NCBI GenBank assembly: GCA_033030425.1
Contig: JAUFSD010000015.1
Span: 124,001 to 188,000, forward strand
Direction of reading: 5' to 3'
DNA: 64,000 bases
Source of the DNA: Verpa conica
Taxonomy: Eukaryota; Ascomycota; Pezizomycetes; Pezizales; Morchellaceae
Shown here in pieces: positions 45,611 through 56,544 of the stretch. The notes beneath the pieces were generated by a model. That model made no database searches. It was not told the DNA's origin and saw nothing but the letters and a program-made list of their open reading frames with translations. The position numbers and the translations under genes are program-made. The first letter of the stretch is position 1; the number at the start of each line of letters is the position of its first letter.

Positions 45611-48600
45611 ATGAGCTATAGTAGTAGCGACCCTGAGAAAGGGTATAATAGCTGCGACTACAGCACCTTTCCCACATCGCCCAAGGAGAACAGAGAAGAC
45701 CAATCCTCATCAGGAGAAAAGAAGACTCCATCTCCACTCAATATGGCTCGGGTGCTCGCTGTTTTATTCCTCGCCTTGACGCTGCTCCTGACGTTCACCT
45801 CGGCGCTACCAGTAACAAATGAATTGCTGAGTTTGCTGCGAGGACGCCAGCTGACTACTCCACCACCGCCAGATTTTGAAGACAACCATATTCCACAGAA
45901 TATTACAGAGTATGATCCTGAATCGTGGGTTCTGAGCACTACAACTTTCATCCCAAACCATTACCAGACCCAGCCATATATTGCAAACGGGTACCATGGG
46001 AGTCGAGTACCAGCTGAGGGAATTGGGTTCTGGGTTAGTTCCTTTTTTTGTTTTTTGAAACGCAGGCTACCGGCTGTATGCTAACGGATACAGATCGCTA
46101 CATCGGACCCAGATTCCAACCCCAAAGGTGCTCCACCTATCAACGGGTGGCCGCTTGACAACCCTCGACAAACCGTTGCGACAATCTCTGGTTTCTGGGA
46201 TTCGCAACGCAACACCACTCGCACAAACTTCCCCGAGCTCCTCAAGGACGGTGGTGAAAGCGTCATCTCGGGAATCCCAACATGGAGCACTATTTACGTT
46301 ACCACCCCCGACGGTCAACACACCTACTCCCCCGGTGTAGACCCAGCGCAGGTTGAAGAGTTCACTCAAGGCCTTAGCATTCGTAACGGTGTCCTGACAA
46401 CCCAGGTTAAATGGACCCCCGTTGCAGGAGGAGTTTCCTACGACCTTAAATTCACGCTACTCGCACACAGGTCAAGAATCAACCTTGGAATGCTGAAAGC
46501 CGAGGTCACTCCTAGCGAGGATGGTGAGGTTATTGTAACAGATATTCTTGACGGTGCCGGCGCCCAGCGGACCGATCATGGTGATAAGTCTTTTGAGACA
46601 CGCGACGACATTATCTGGACCTCTGTTAAACCCTGGGGTATTGATAACGTTACTGCATATGAGTTCTCGACCCTCGACTTTGGAGTTCACCAAGACTCGA
46701 TTGTTGAGGGTTCTAGGGTTAATGCCAAATCAAGAGAATATGTGTCTAGAAACGCGTCTACAATTTCCCAAGAATATAAGATCAATGCCGCTGCTGGAAA
46801 GACTTTCACTTTGACCAAGTATGTCGGTATTGCAAGCACTGACGCATTCCCGGATGGGACCATGACAGTTGCCCGTAAAGCTGCACTTGATGCGAAGAGG
46901 GTCGGGTGGGACCAACTTATTGAAGAGCACGAGGCTGCTTGGGATGAATTGTGGGAGGATGGCGATATTGTTGTTTACGGTGACGAAGAACTACAGATCT
47001 CCGTGCGAGCAACCCTTTTCCATCTCTTGAGCAACATTAGAGGTGGCTCCGAGGGACGTGGGCTTGGCGATAACAGTGTGTCTGTTGGCGGGCTGACCAG
47101 TGATTCTTACGCTGGGTTGGTGTTTTGGGATGCTGACTGTAAGCTTTTTGACTATTTCCTCGGAGAGTGGAGTGCTAATATAATTTAGTGTGGATGCTCC
47201 CCGGACTCCTCGCATTGCATCCTGACCATGCTGCGTCAATCAACAACTATCGCTTCCGCCTGCTCCCCCAGGCTATTGAGAACGCTAAACGTTATGACAG
47301 CCCTGGCGCTATGTATCCCTGGACTTCCGCACGGTTTGGAAACTGCACCGGAACAGGACCCTGTGCAGATTACCAGTACCACCTAAACACTGATATCGCT
47401 CTCGTGCATTGGCATCAATTCCTGAGTACCGGAGACTACGATTGGCTACGGGAGCAAGGATGGCCTGTCATTAAAGCTATCACTGATATGTGGGCTGCTC
47501 GTGTTAAGAAAAGTAACGAGACAGGCGAAGATGGCCTTAACGTTGGGATGTATGTTGTTACCAACATGACTGACCCGGTTTGTATGCCCATCTAGCTATT
47601 TAGCGACTAGATGGCTAACTAAAGGCAGGATGAATATGCGAATCACGTCGACAACGGCGCATTTACAAACGCCGGTATTAAGGTGCTTATGGGAATTGCG
47701 AAAGCTGCTGCTGGGCTTCTTGGAGAATCGGCGCCGGAGAAGTGGAGCGATGTTGAGGATAATATCTTTATCCCGTACAACCAGCATGCCAATATTATTC
47801 CAGAATATGGTAGCATGAATGGGAGTGTTGAAATTAAGCAGGCTGATGTCGTATTGATCAACTATCCCCTTGAGTTCCGTCTGAACGAAAGCCAGGCTTT
47901 GAATGATCTTGATTTTGTACGTTTCCCTTAAAACTTAAGGAGACACCGATACTAATGCTATTCCAGTATGCGCGTGCTCAATCACCTGATGGTCCTGCAA
48001 TGACCTGGGCAATGTTTGCTATCAACGCTGCAGATCTCTCCCCGGCCGGCTGTGCTTCCTACACCTACTTTGTCTACGCTTCTCAGCCTTACCTCCGCGA
48101 ACCATACTACCAGTTCTCTGAGCAAATGAACGACAATATTACCGAAAATGGTAACACTAACCCTGCATTCACCTTCCTTACAGGCCATGGTGGATTCCTA
48201 CAGATCCCAACTCACGGATTCACGGGCTACCGACCTCGACTCGACGCATTCTACCTTGATCCCTCTCTTCCGCCTCAGCTCGAGGGGCTAGAAATTAAGG
48301 GTATGAAGCACCAAGGCAGCGTCTTCAATGTTCTCATCGAACTCGAGAACACAACCATTACTCGTATTGCCCCTAGGAAGCAGCATGACCGCCGCAGCAA
48401 CACCACTATGACCAACCAAGATGAACCCATGACTGTGCGCATTGGCGACCGTAACGAAAAAGCCGGTGATTGGCAGCTACGTGTAGGCGAGTCTCTCATT
48501 GTACCTACCCGCCGACCCGACCTCAACGGCACCGACCTCCCGGGAAATAAAGCACAATGCAAACCCGCTGAATCAGACAAAACCTGGGTCGCTGGACAAT

Positions 48601-48986
48601 TCCCGCTTGCTGCCGTCGATGGCTCTAACCACACTGTTTGGCAACCGTCCACCTCTTCCCCGAGCGCACTTACTGTCGACCTGCAAGCCCCGACTAAGAT
48701 CCAGGGTGTATCTTTCAACTGGGCCAAGTATCCCCCTAACGCGTGGACTCTACTCGTAGCAGACGATAAAGACGGCGACTGGAAGGAAGTCGGAGGAAAT
48801 AACACTGTTGAAGTCAGTGAGCCGTGGGATGAAGACGATTCTTTGGTTGTTACGAGACATATTGGAAACATTACGATTCAGATGTTGGATAATGAGGTTG
48901 AGGCGAGATGGGTTAGACTTATTATTGAAGGGACGAAAGGAGATGATAAAGTTGGTGCTACTGTAGCGCAGTTTGGAATTTTGTGA
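45611..48986 (+). CDS. Acid trehalase, glycoside hydrolase family 65
   Basis: Five exons (45611-46033, 46094-47138, 47189-47577, 47629-47916, 47967-48986), 1054 residues. A charged cytosolic N-terminus is followed by one membrane helix (VLAVLFLALTLLLTFTSA), so it is a type II anchored or cleaved protein. Then the GH65 N-domain (QPYIANGYHGSRVP), the (alpha/alpha)6 barrel with FWDADLWMLPGLL, MYPWTSARFG and DEYANHVDNGAF; the Glu of DEY aligns with the general acid of GH65. The C-terminus (FPLAAVDGSNHTVWQPS...WTLLVADD) looks like an F5/8-type C domain. It hydrolyses trehalose to two glucoses in the vacuole or cell wall. Many N-glycosylation sequons. An in-frame ATG at 45524 would add 29 residues; 45611 has the better context (A at -3). 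Confidence 0.93.
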
Positions 48987-49406
48987 GGGATGTTTTTTTA
49001 ATGATGACAGATGAGACTGTCAATAGCGATGAACTTTTTACCCTAGTTCTGGTTTCTGATTGGTGTATGTTATATTTTATGGGCGCATACAGTTGGATGG
49101 GTACTATAGATGTATGATACCAACTAAAGTTTAACCTTGATTACTTTATCTACGAGTCAGTGTATTAGAGAGTTTTGATAGCCCAGAACTACTACTGTCC
49201 TCTAACGGCTAGGGCACCTAATTAGGATAGAGCGGTGAGTCTAAGCCTTCAGACTAGTACAGACTAAGCCCAACTAGTAGTTTTGATACCAGGCAGGAGG
49301 TGAGCCGTTCCTAAGCATACAGTAGACCTGACCCTTGATACGGGGGTTATCGCCTTATATCAAAGCAACCTATCTACTAATACTAAGAATAACCAACCCC
49401 TAGACT

Positions 49407-49432
49407 AGACTAGACTAGACTAAACTAGACAA
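49407..49432. repeat. CTAGA pentanucleotide repeat
   Basis: About five tandem units of AGACT/CTAGA with one variant. Simple repeat. Confidence 0.8.
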
Positions 49433-50143
49433 GGGCACACCCACATCTCAAATCCTTAATTCATACCACTTTTACACAAAACAGGGGGATTCCTCTCGAG
49501 AGTAAACTGAAACCTCAGAGACCACTCGACGATCATGAAGATGTCCACTCGTGTTAGCGGCTACTGAGCTGTTGGGTTGATGATACGCCATATGTAAGGT
49601 GTGCGCATAGATTTTATTGACAAGCCGCCCCCCCCCCCCCCACCTGTAGGTAGGTGAGAGAATATTTAGTTATATGTAATACACGAATTTCGGGTAGGTA
49701 GGGTGAGTTTTTGTGTCCCTGGGTACGGTGCGGTGCTACGAATAGTTGTAGGCGTGAATCGGCAGTCTGTGTCTTGTTGGGTCACGAAGCGGAAATATAA
49801 TCTTTACTGGAGGATACCGAGATTGGATTTCTGCTGAAATAGGTATTTGTGGTGTTCTTTTTTTTCTCTCTGGAGTATTCTATTGTGATACGCAAAAACA
49901 GAAAGAAAAAATAAAATGTTATCTAGTTATAAAAAATAGATGGCATAACGAATAACGATTGGTGGATATAAAAGCTAAGCTCGATCTCCAGCTGTAAAAC
50001 GGGATCTCAAATAGTTATGGTAGATCAGCGGGTTCGGATATACGATTATGTACTCGTTGTGGTCTTGCCTTTGAATCTAGGGTTAGTAATTTATTGAATT
50101 CTGTTCTGCCGAGGAGTAAATTCTAGAATTAACCTACAGCTTA

Positions 50144-50714
50144 CTCGCATTTCAATTATGTATTTGCCCGCTTGGCAAAACACACCAAAAATCGATATTT
50201 TCAGCAACACATAAAATACCTCATAGAGGCCCTAAAGAGCTACAATTTTGTAACAGTGTTTGTAGGAGGTGGTGGAGTACCATGTTAATTTCTTGGGCTA
50301 TAGGGTGTTGTGTAGAATTTAGTGGAGGGAGTAGGGGAAGTGCCTATTTTAGAGTATTACTACTAAATAGTCCACCCTTATGAAATCCTCCCTATTATGT
50401 TTGATATTAATTATCTTGATACTAGTTACCCTGAAGAATGCATATGTAGAGTACAGATTTTATTTGCTTATTTGCTATTGAGAGACTCTTGTGGGTAGAT
50501 ATAGATAAAAGAGGTACTTTTGATATATTTTTTTACTAACCTTTAGGTAACTCCTTTTAATATAAAACTTTAATATGTAGATTAACAGCCCTTAAATTAT
50601 ATACTAGTAGGTTTTTGAGTCTATCAAATATATAAGGAAAGTTTTATGTGTTGTCAAAAACACCAATTTTTGGTGTATTTTGCCAAGCGGGCAAATACAT
50701 AATTGAAATGCGAG
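50144..50714. mobile_element. 571 bp TIR element (MITE) with 50-bp ends
   Basis: The left arm from 50144 (CTCGCATTTCAATTATGTAT...) and the right arm ending at 50714 are reverse complements for about 50 bases with two or three mismatches. TA lies on both sides (50142-50143, 50715-50716). The interior is AT-rich without an open frame for a transposase. A Tc1/mariner-type non-autonomous element is the best reading. Confidence 0.85.
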
Positions 50715-51650
50715 TACAGGCTTAAAATAAAATTTTAAAAAAAAGTGACCTCATGGGTACTCCTGTTTACCATACTCCAAAAACATTTGAATACTACAAA
50801 TATTGTAATATCCACCTCGGTCCCTAAGACTCGATGAGGAAATGATGACCAATGTGTGACGATCTAACTGTGACAATCTAACCATTGTCATAACTAGTCT
50901 CAAGTACCTCTCCATAGAGACACCTGAGGATCTCCCTTGAGGGATAGGACTAGCTATCCTGTTCCGGTCAATAGATACTAAGGAGAGTTGTTACTATGAT
51001 AGCCCGATCCCTAAGCGAGCTGGCGAGCTCCTAGGACGGAGCGAAGCTCACCGTTGTCGGTATGCGACAGAGACCAGAGTAATGCGTCTGTAGCTTAGAG
51101 CTACGGGAGATACTAGTGCAATGAGACTGAAGCAGTTGCCTCCATGAACAGAGTTAAGCTCCTGTTCCTCTAGGAGGAATAACAACGGCTTCACTGACGG
51201 CCAATCCCATGGGAGGCCTAGAGCCGTGAGACGAGAGCAAAGCTATGCTTATGTAAAAACCGATCACCTATTGGGGAACAGCGGGCGATAATCACAAGGC
51301 AAGACTAGTATCGAGAGACTAGGAACTCAGGGACAAGGTAGGTAAGGTATTGAATGCAAGTTGTTGCGTGAAGAACTAACTAACTGACAGAGATGCGTCC
51401 CTTTTATACCCTTTCTGGAGGGACGCTGAGATCAACAATGAGACAATATGAAACTGAGGGAGCGACCTCCTTCTACATGAAACTATAGACGTCTCGTCCT
51501 GCGAGGCGTACTTCTTACATGACCAATGATAACAGGGATCCTATGAGATATGAAACGATACATGAAACAAGGAGATAGGCAAGGCAGACTAGGAAATGGG
51601 TGTTCTTGACAGCTTAGTAGTTAGGGCCGCCAGCAAAATTAATAATTAAC

Positions 51651-51745
51651 CTGGCGGCGTCACGAATCGAACCATATGGGGCTATGCCTTGTGCGTCGCC
51701 CTAAGGTCCTTATGGATCAAGATTACCTCTCCGCCACGTCCCCAG
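51651..51745 (-). repeat. tRNA-Ser/Leu-like SINE head or tRNA pseudogene
   Basis: On the minus strand TGGCGGAGAGGTAA (A-box, forward 51726-51736 for the core) resembles the D-arm of tRNA-Ser/Leu, and GGTTCGATTCG (forward 51663-51673) is a B-box match, 53 bases apart as in long-variable-arm tRNAs. Acceptor and T-stem pairing fail. An inverted pair GCCGCCAG/CTGGCGGC brackets 51626-51658. Probable SINE or pseudogene. Read on the plus strand, TGGCGGCGTCACGAATCGAA also resembles an LTR primer-binding site, but no LTRs were found. Confidence 0.4.
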
Positions 51746-52791
51746 GTTGGACTAGGAATGTGGGAAAGGAATCTAAGCAACGGCAGGAATCACCAGTGGG
51801 TTACCCTGCCTAGGGGACTCTGTGTTTCCTAACACCCCCGAGGCGCCCCACTGTGCCACCCGCCGTTTGCAGAGGGGGCCCCCCTGAGTTGCTGATTCCC
51901 TAACAAAAAGACAAGTTTTGGACCCCAAAAATAACCCCAAAACCGTCAGGAAAATTCGTCCAACCGAACCAAACTCGGAGGGTATATGGGGGACAGTGCT
52001 GCGAATCCATAGGTGCAATCGGATTTGAAATCGGACCATTTTAGCAATAGTTACAGAGCTTTTAGTAACCGACGCTTTTTAGTCGCTAGTCTATCGACCC
52101 CGCTAGTTCTTAGGGGCGCTCTAGACTCAGTTGATTTCCAAGCGCGGAGGAATTGTTCCCCCGCTTCTTGGCAGCCTGCTCGCAATCAAAATCATAGCTT
52201 AAACCCGTCCGTCCCCCAGGACAATCATTCTTGCCAGTCAACGAACAACTGTTGTTCAGAGACCCTCATACTCTTTGCTAAAGACGTTTGTCTTCCCCTG
52301 GGAAGCAGAGCCTTTTAAAGTCTTTAGTTATCAACCCATTAAATCCTTATTCCTGTTTTGCCTAAGGACTGTCGACCTTCCGTGTTGACGAGCAGTTCTA
52401 AGCCTCGCTGCTGAAGCTTCTCGTCAGAAAGGGAGGTTGTTGGTTTTTTTTGGTATGGCAGTACTCCCCTGGGAGTGCCCCCGTTACACCAATGTCCTAT
52501 TGGAAAATGCTAGCTAAACGAAAGAATGATGATCAAGAGAAGAGAGGCTCTAACTACATATATATATGCCAAGAGCCACGTGACACAAGCGTCTCGTGAC
52601 AGGTATAGTCTAATTCTCCGCTAATAAGCCTTAGCATTGGGTCCCGCTAATTTAGCTCTATCACCATAGCTCGATTACTAGAAAAATCCTGAATCGCCAT
52701 GGCTTTGTCGGGTGGGGTGGGGGGTGCTCGAGTAAATCAATCCATGGGTAAAGCTAACAATATGCTAGTTTCCCCCATGGTTACATAACAC

Positions 52792-53111
52792 AAGTACGGC
52801 GGACTGCAGTGACCACTCCGCCATAATTGCAAAATTGAAAGGCTAGAATCCCCCCCCCCCCACCAAAATTTCCCCCAAAATCAATGAGCCAATAAGTACA
52901 TTTGAATTAACTTGTGCTCTTGATAAGTAAATAAAACTTCCTCTTACCTATAGCACCCTGGGATATAAGTGGAAGAGCGGTGGAAGTGAGGTTTTTGGGT
53001 AAACTCCTTACCTTGTTTCCCAATTGGGACATCTCAGGTTTGAAGTAGAGAGATTACAGCTACCCAGAAACTTTATAGATCATTAGGGATATCCCAACTA
53101 GGCATACCAAT

Positions 53112-53149
<38 letters not shown>

Positions 53150-53437
53150 GAGGGGTTGTGAACAATCTTTTTAGAGATCTCTACACCCACAATATCCCAA
53201 TTGCGTCTCAGGACAAGGGTCTCTATCCTAAAACCTCGCTTACATCCCTCTTCTGCTTGCTTTCTAGGGTGCTATAGGTAAGAGAAAGTGTATTTACTTA
53301 TCAAGAGCACAAGGTAATTCAAATGTATTTATATATTAGCTCATTAACTTTGGACGAAATTTTGGTGGGGGGGGGGGGGATTCTGGCCTTTCACTTTCGC
53401 AATTATAGCGGAGTGGTCGCTGCAGTCCGCCGTACTT
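52792..53437. mobile_element. 646 bp foldback element, poly-A at its apex
   Basis: Left arm AAGTACGGCGGACTGCAGTG and right arm ending at 53437 are reverse complements; similarity continues imperfectly for well over 150 bases per side (the C12/G13 runs, the ACTTGTGCTCTTGATAAGTA region and CCTATAGCACCC all pair). Nearly the whole element is one long imperfect palindrome with 28 A at the centre (53117-53144). TA occurs at the arm tips, so a TA duplication is possible. No open frame. Confidence 0.8.
53117..53144. repeat. 28-base A homopolymer
   Basis: An uninterrupted A run at the centre of the foldback element. Confidence 0.9.
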
Positions 53438-54004
53438 CTCGAGATTCTGTATACTTCGTGGTTAACTCACATTACACTGATCCATGTACTTATAATTAAT
53501 TCATTCATTCATTCACATTACACTGAGGGTGGTGCTAGCTATAGTACATGGCTAAGGTTTCCCTGTATTGGCATCGAAGGATGAATGAGGTATCTAGAAT
53601 AGACTGGGTAGCCTTAACATGCGTGAATTAGACTATGGGTTCGATTTGATGTTCTTATCCACAGACCACACTTTCTGCTAAGGTTTCGGTCTCGGTATTT
53701 GATCTGCAAACAGCATATTCTACTTTGTGCTCGGGGAAGAGCTCTAAAATGAGTATTAGCAAAGTTACGGATGTGAATTAAGTACTACCAGGAGAGAAAG
53801 GTCTTATTCCCAAAGTATATATACTCACTAGGGACGTCAATACCCTATCAAAGATATGTATTTTTCCTGGGGTTATTTACCCGTAGTATGTCTTGGAGCA
53901 CCGCATCGATGTCAATTCATTCTTCAGACTATAGCGTAATCTAAATAACTTTTTTTTATTTAGTTTTATCTCGCTACTGGCTAGGAGGATTCTTTATATC
54001 GAGC

Positions 54005-54560
54005 TCAATATCTCTTCAAACCTCTCCAATTTCCAGTCTTCTCTAAGAACACATGCAACCGAGGCGCCACAACCCTACCAGTAGGGGTCCCCAGTTTCAG
54101 TAACATACGCAGCATCTCAAGACCGCCTGCGCCGTCAACGGCAGAGCACCAACCTGCATAACCTGATACTCCGTCTCTCACAAAAAACCGGATGAACCTG
54201 TCTTGACCCCCGCTCGCTAGGACCCACGCTAAAGACACCACCAGTTGGCCCCGCTCAAACATCAGTGATACCCACTTCAGCATCGACTCTTCTTCACCGT
54301 CAAGGGTGATCCAGCGACCAACGCCACAGAGTCCATCCAGTTACACATGGGGTTGTTTCTCATGAGGTATTCAAGACCCCCAGTATCACTATCTTATTCG
54401 GGTTTGTTGTAATCAACACCATACTCAGTACAGACGCATCCATCACGCTATCTACCGGCTCCAGAACCTTCTCGGTATTCGAAAAGTCTACCATCTTCAT
54501 GTTTCGATTCTTGTGAAAGAGCGAGTGATAACTCATGAATGCAATCCTACATAACGCCAT
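54005..54560 (-). pseudogene. Possible decayed GNAT acetyltransferase
   Basis: Minus-strand peptides in different frames resemble pieces of a fungal GNAT: VLSMVLITTNPNK (beta strand before the CoA loop), then CGVGRWITL (place of the Q/RxxGxG/A loop), then ESMLKWVSLMFERGQLVVSL. They lie in the right order but stops and frame changes separate them, and I found no intron that joins them. A broken copy is the best reading; chance resemblance is possible. Confidence 0.25.
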
Positions 54561-54776
54561 CAGGGTATTATATTAAGCCATCTTACCAATCCATTCTTAA
54601 CCCAACGGCTCTACCACCCAACGCCAAGTCGATCTCGTTGCTACCGGAACAACGTTATTCCGCAAGAGTCACTAACCCCGCAATCACATGTAGGAATTAT
54701 TAATCGAAGCAGCAGTATAACAAGACAGCCATATAACCACCATGAATCACATCTCCACCCAGCCCACACACACAAC

Positions 54777-56045
54777 ATGGCCGTCTTCGACCCATCATCA
54801 GGTCTCTCCATCAACGAATCCTTCATAAGGACCGCTGATATAATATCGCTCCTCCCAGTAAACATCTCCCAGCAAGATGAATACATCCTCCTGCACACCT
54901 CCCCCTCCACACCCGGACTTCACAAAATCTCACTCGTCGCTCCCCCTGCACCGCTCATATCGCGGTACAACGTCGTAGAACTCCCCCGGCACCTGAACCC
55001 CGAGGAGGTTGACATCAGCATCATCGTCTCACCAGCCTCGGGGACCGGAAAAGCCATTGCGTACTGGACCGAGACGCTACAACCGCTACTATCAACCTAC
55101 GGACTGAACGAGAACCCCAACACAGCCTCCTCGGGCTACAAAGTGCACACCACAACCTCCAAAGACACAGTCCACGAGCTTGCCGCCAGTCTAGGCGCAT
55201 CAACAACCAAGCAGCAATCAGTGATCATTCTCTCCGGCGACACACTACTATTCGAGCTCTTCAACTCCCTCCCGGCCAATAACCGACTCATCGTATCAGT
55301 CATCCCCCTCGGCACCGGCAACGCTCTCTCAGCATCCATCTCCAAGACCTCATCCCCACTCTCCACACTCCTCCTAGGCACACCACGCAACCTCCCCAGC
55401 TTCGAAGCCCGCTTCTCACCCGGCTCCGAATTCGTCCTTCCAGACGCTGGCGGGAAAGCCCCGCTACCCACTACCGGCGTCTTGAGGGGGTCCAAAGTGC
55501 TCAGCTGGGGATTCCACGCAAGCCTAGTAGCAGACGCCGAAACCATCGAGCTGCGCAAACAAGGTATTGATCGCTTTAAAACCGCCGCGAGAGATAACTT
55601 ACTACCCGAGCCGCACGGATACAAAGGCACTGTCTCAATCATTCCTGTAGGAGAAAACAACTGGGTTCCAGTATCTGAAGATGGCGTGGTAGAGAGAGAT
55701 GATCATTTCTACACTCTTGCAACAATGGTATCGAATCTTGAAGAAACGTTCTGTATCTCGCCGGAGTCGAGACCGTTAGCTGGGACCTTGCATATCGTTC
55801 AGTTCAAGAAGGTGGCGCCAGAGGTGGTGCAGCAGATCATGGGGTTGGCGTATCAGGGTGGGAAACATGTTCAGGATCCACGGGTACGGTATGAGCAGAT
55901 CAAAGGTATTCGGATTGAGGTGGACGAGGTGGAGGAGCGGTGGAGAAGGGTTTGTGTGGATGGTGCTATTGTAGCGCTGCCGCAGGGTGGGTCTGTTGAG
56001 GCGAGAATAGGAGAGGGTGTTGTAGATGTTGTGTATAGAGAGTAG
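54777..56045 (+). CDS. Diacylglycerol/sphingoid-base kinase-like protein (DAGKc fold)
   Basis: One exon, 422 residues, no signal peptide. The catalytic-domain landmarks are DISIIVSPASGTGKA (around residue 80, equivalent to the nucleotide-binding N-P-x-S-G strand), VIILSGDTLLFELFNSLP (equivalent to GGDGT-x-x-E) and SVIPLGTGNALSAS (the strong LGTGN motif). The C-terminal lobe has LSWGFHASLVADAE and ends in VCVDGAIVALPQGGSVEAR, the usual last strands. Enzymes of this fold phosphorylate diacylglycerol or sphingoid bases. The GGDGT loop is altered to SGDTLL, so activity is uncertain; several ascomycete paralogues share such a loop. It is convergent with the Smr gene. Confidence 0.83.
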   Translation: MAVFDPSSGLSINESFIRTADIISLLPVNISQQDEYILLHTSPSTPGLHKISLVAPPAPLISRYNVVELPRHLNPEEVDISIIVSPASGTGKAIAYWTETLQPLLSTYGLNENPNTASSGYKVHTTTSKDTVHELAASLGASTTKQQSVIILSGDTLLFELFNSLPANNRLIVSVIPLGTGNALSASISKTSSPLSTLLLGTPRNLPSFEARFSPGSEFVLPDAGGKAPLPTTGVLRGSKVLSWGFHASLVADAETIELRKQGIDRFKTAARDNLLPEPHGYKGTVSIIPVGENNWVPVSEDGVVERDDHFYTLATMVSNLEETFCISPESRPLAGTLHIVQFKKVAPEVVQQIMGLAYQGGKHVQDPRVRYEQIKGIRIEVDEVEERWRRVCVDGAIVALPQGGSVEARIGEGVVDVVYRE

Positions 56046-56544
56046 GGGGATTGTGTACTGTTTAGTGTTATCGAGTTAGTCTGAGTGTAAAGTTCTATCT
56101 CTGCTAGTACAAGCTCTTTATATCATCAATAGCCTCAGCAAGGGCACTGAACAAGGTACGGCCCATTCCTAGTAAGACCAGCCGTGTCAAGACCAAACAG
56201 GCATATAATCTCGCCCAAGTCTGTAATCAGTACTTTCACTCAAGGAATCCCTTATTAAAAGTGTAGCAGATAACCAAGTTGAGAATATCGCAAACAAAGA
56301 TCACCAAAGCAAAGTTGTAAAAGTTCGTGTTCAACTCAGGGATGAGACCAAACAAAACTTCAGTCACCCCTAGAGCCTTTACATACGAATCCCTAATGTT
56401 ATGGGTGGCCTTAAAATAATCACGTGATCTCGCGTTTCAATATAAAAAAAAAAAACTATAAAATTCCAAATTCCCCATAACATCCAAAAAAAAAAAAAAA
56501 ACCAACTAAAAAAGAAAAAAAGAAAAAAGAGAGAAACTTTTTTT
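56046..56544. other. Convergent 3' spacer
   Basis: 499 bases between two convergent genes. The right half is a dense set of A-rich runs (56441-56530), likely poly(A)-signal-rich 3' sequence. No gene. Confidence 0.5.

Larger units (their letters stand above)
48987..54776. other. 5.8 kb repeat-rich intergenic region
   Basis: No intact gene. It holds a CTAGA-type pentamer repeat, a 571-base TIR element, a SINE-like tRNA-derived segment, a 646-base foldback element with a 28-base A run, several C/G runs of 12-14 bases, and a possible decayed acetyltransferase near 54 kb. The stretch 50820-51600 looks like unique or ancient repeat sequence without recognisable ends. Confidence 0.5.

Noticed and set aside
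50820..51650. LTR of a retrotransposon, suggested by the primer-binding-site-like sequence at 51652
   Set aside because: No second copy of the stretch, no polypurine tract and no gag/pol sequence in the window.
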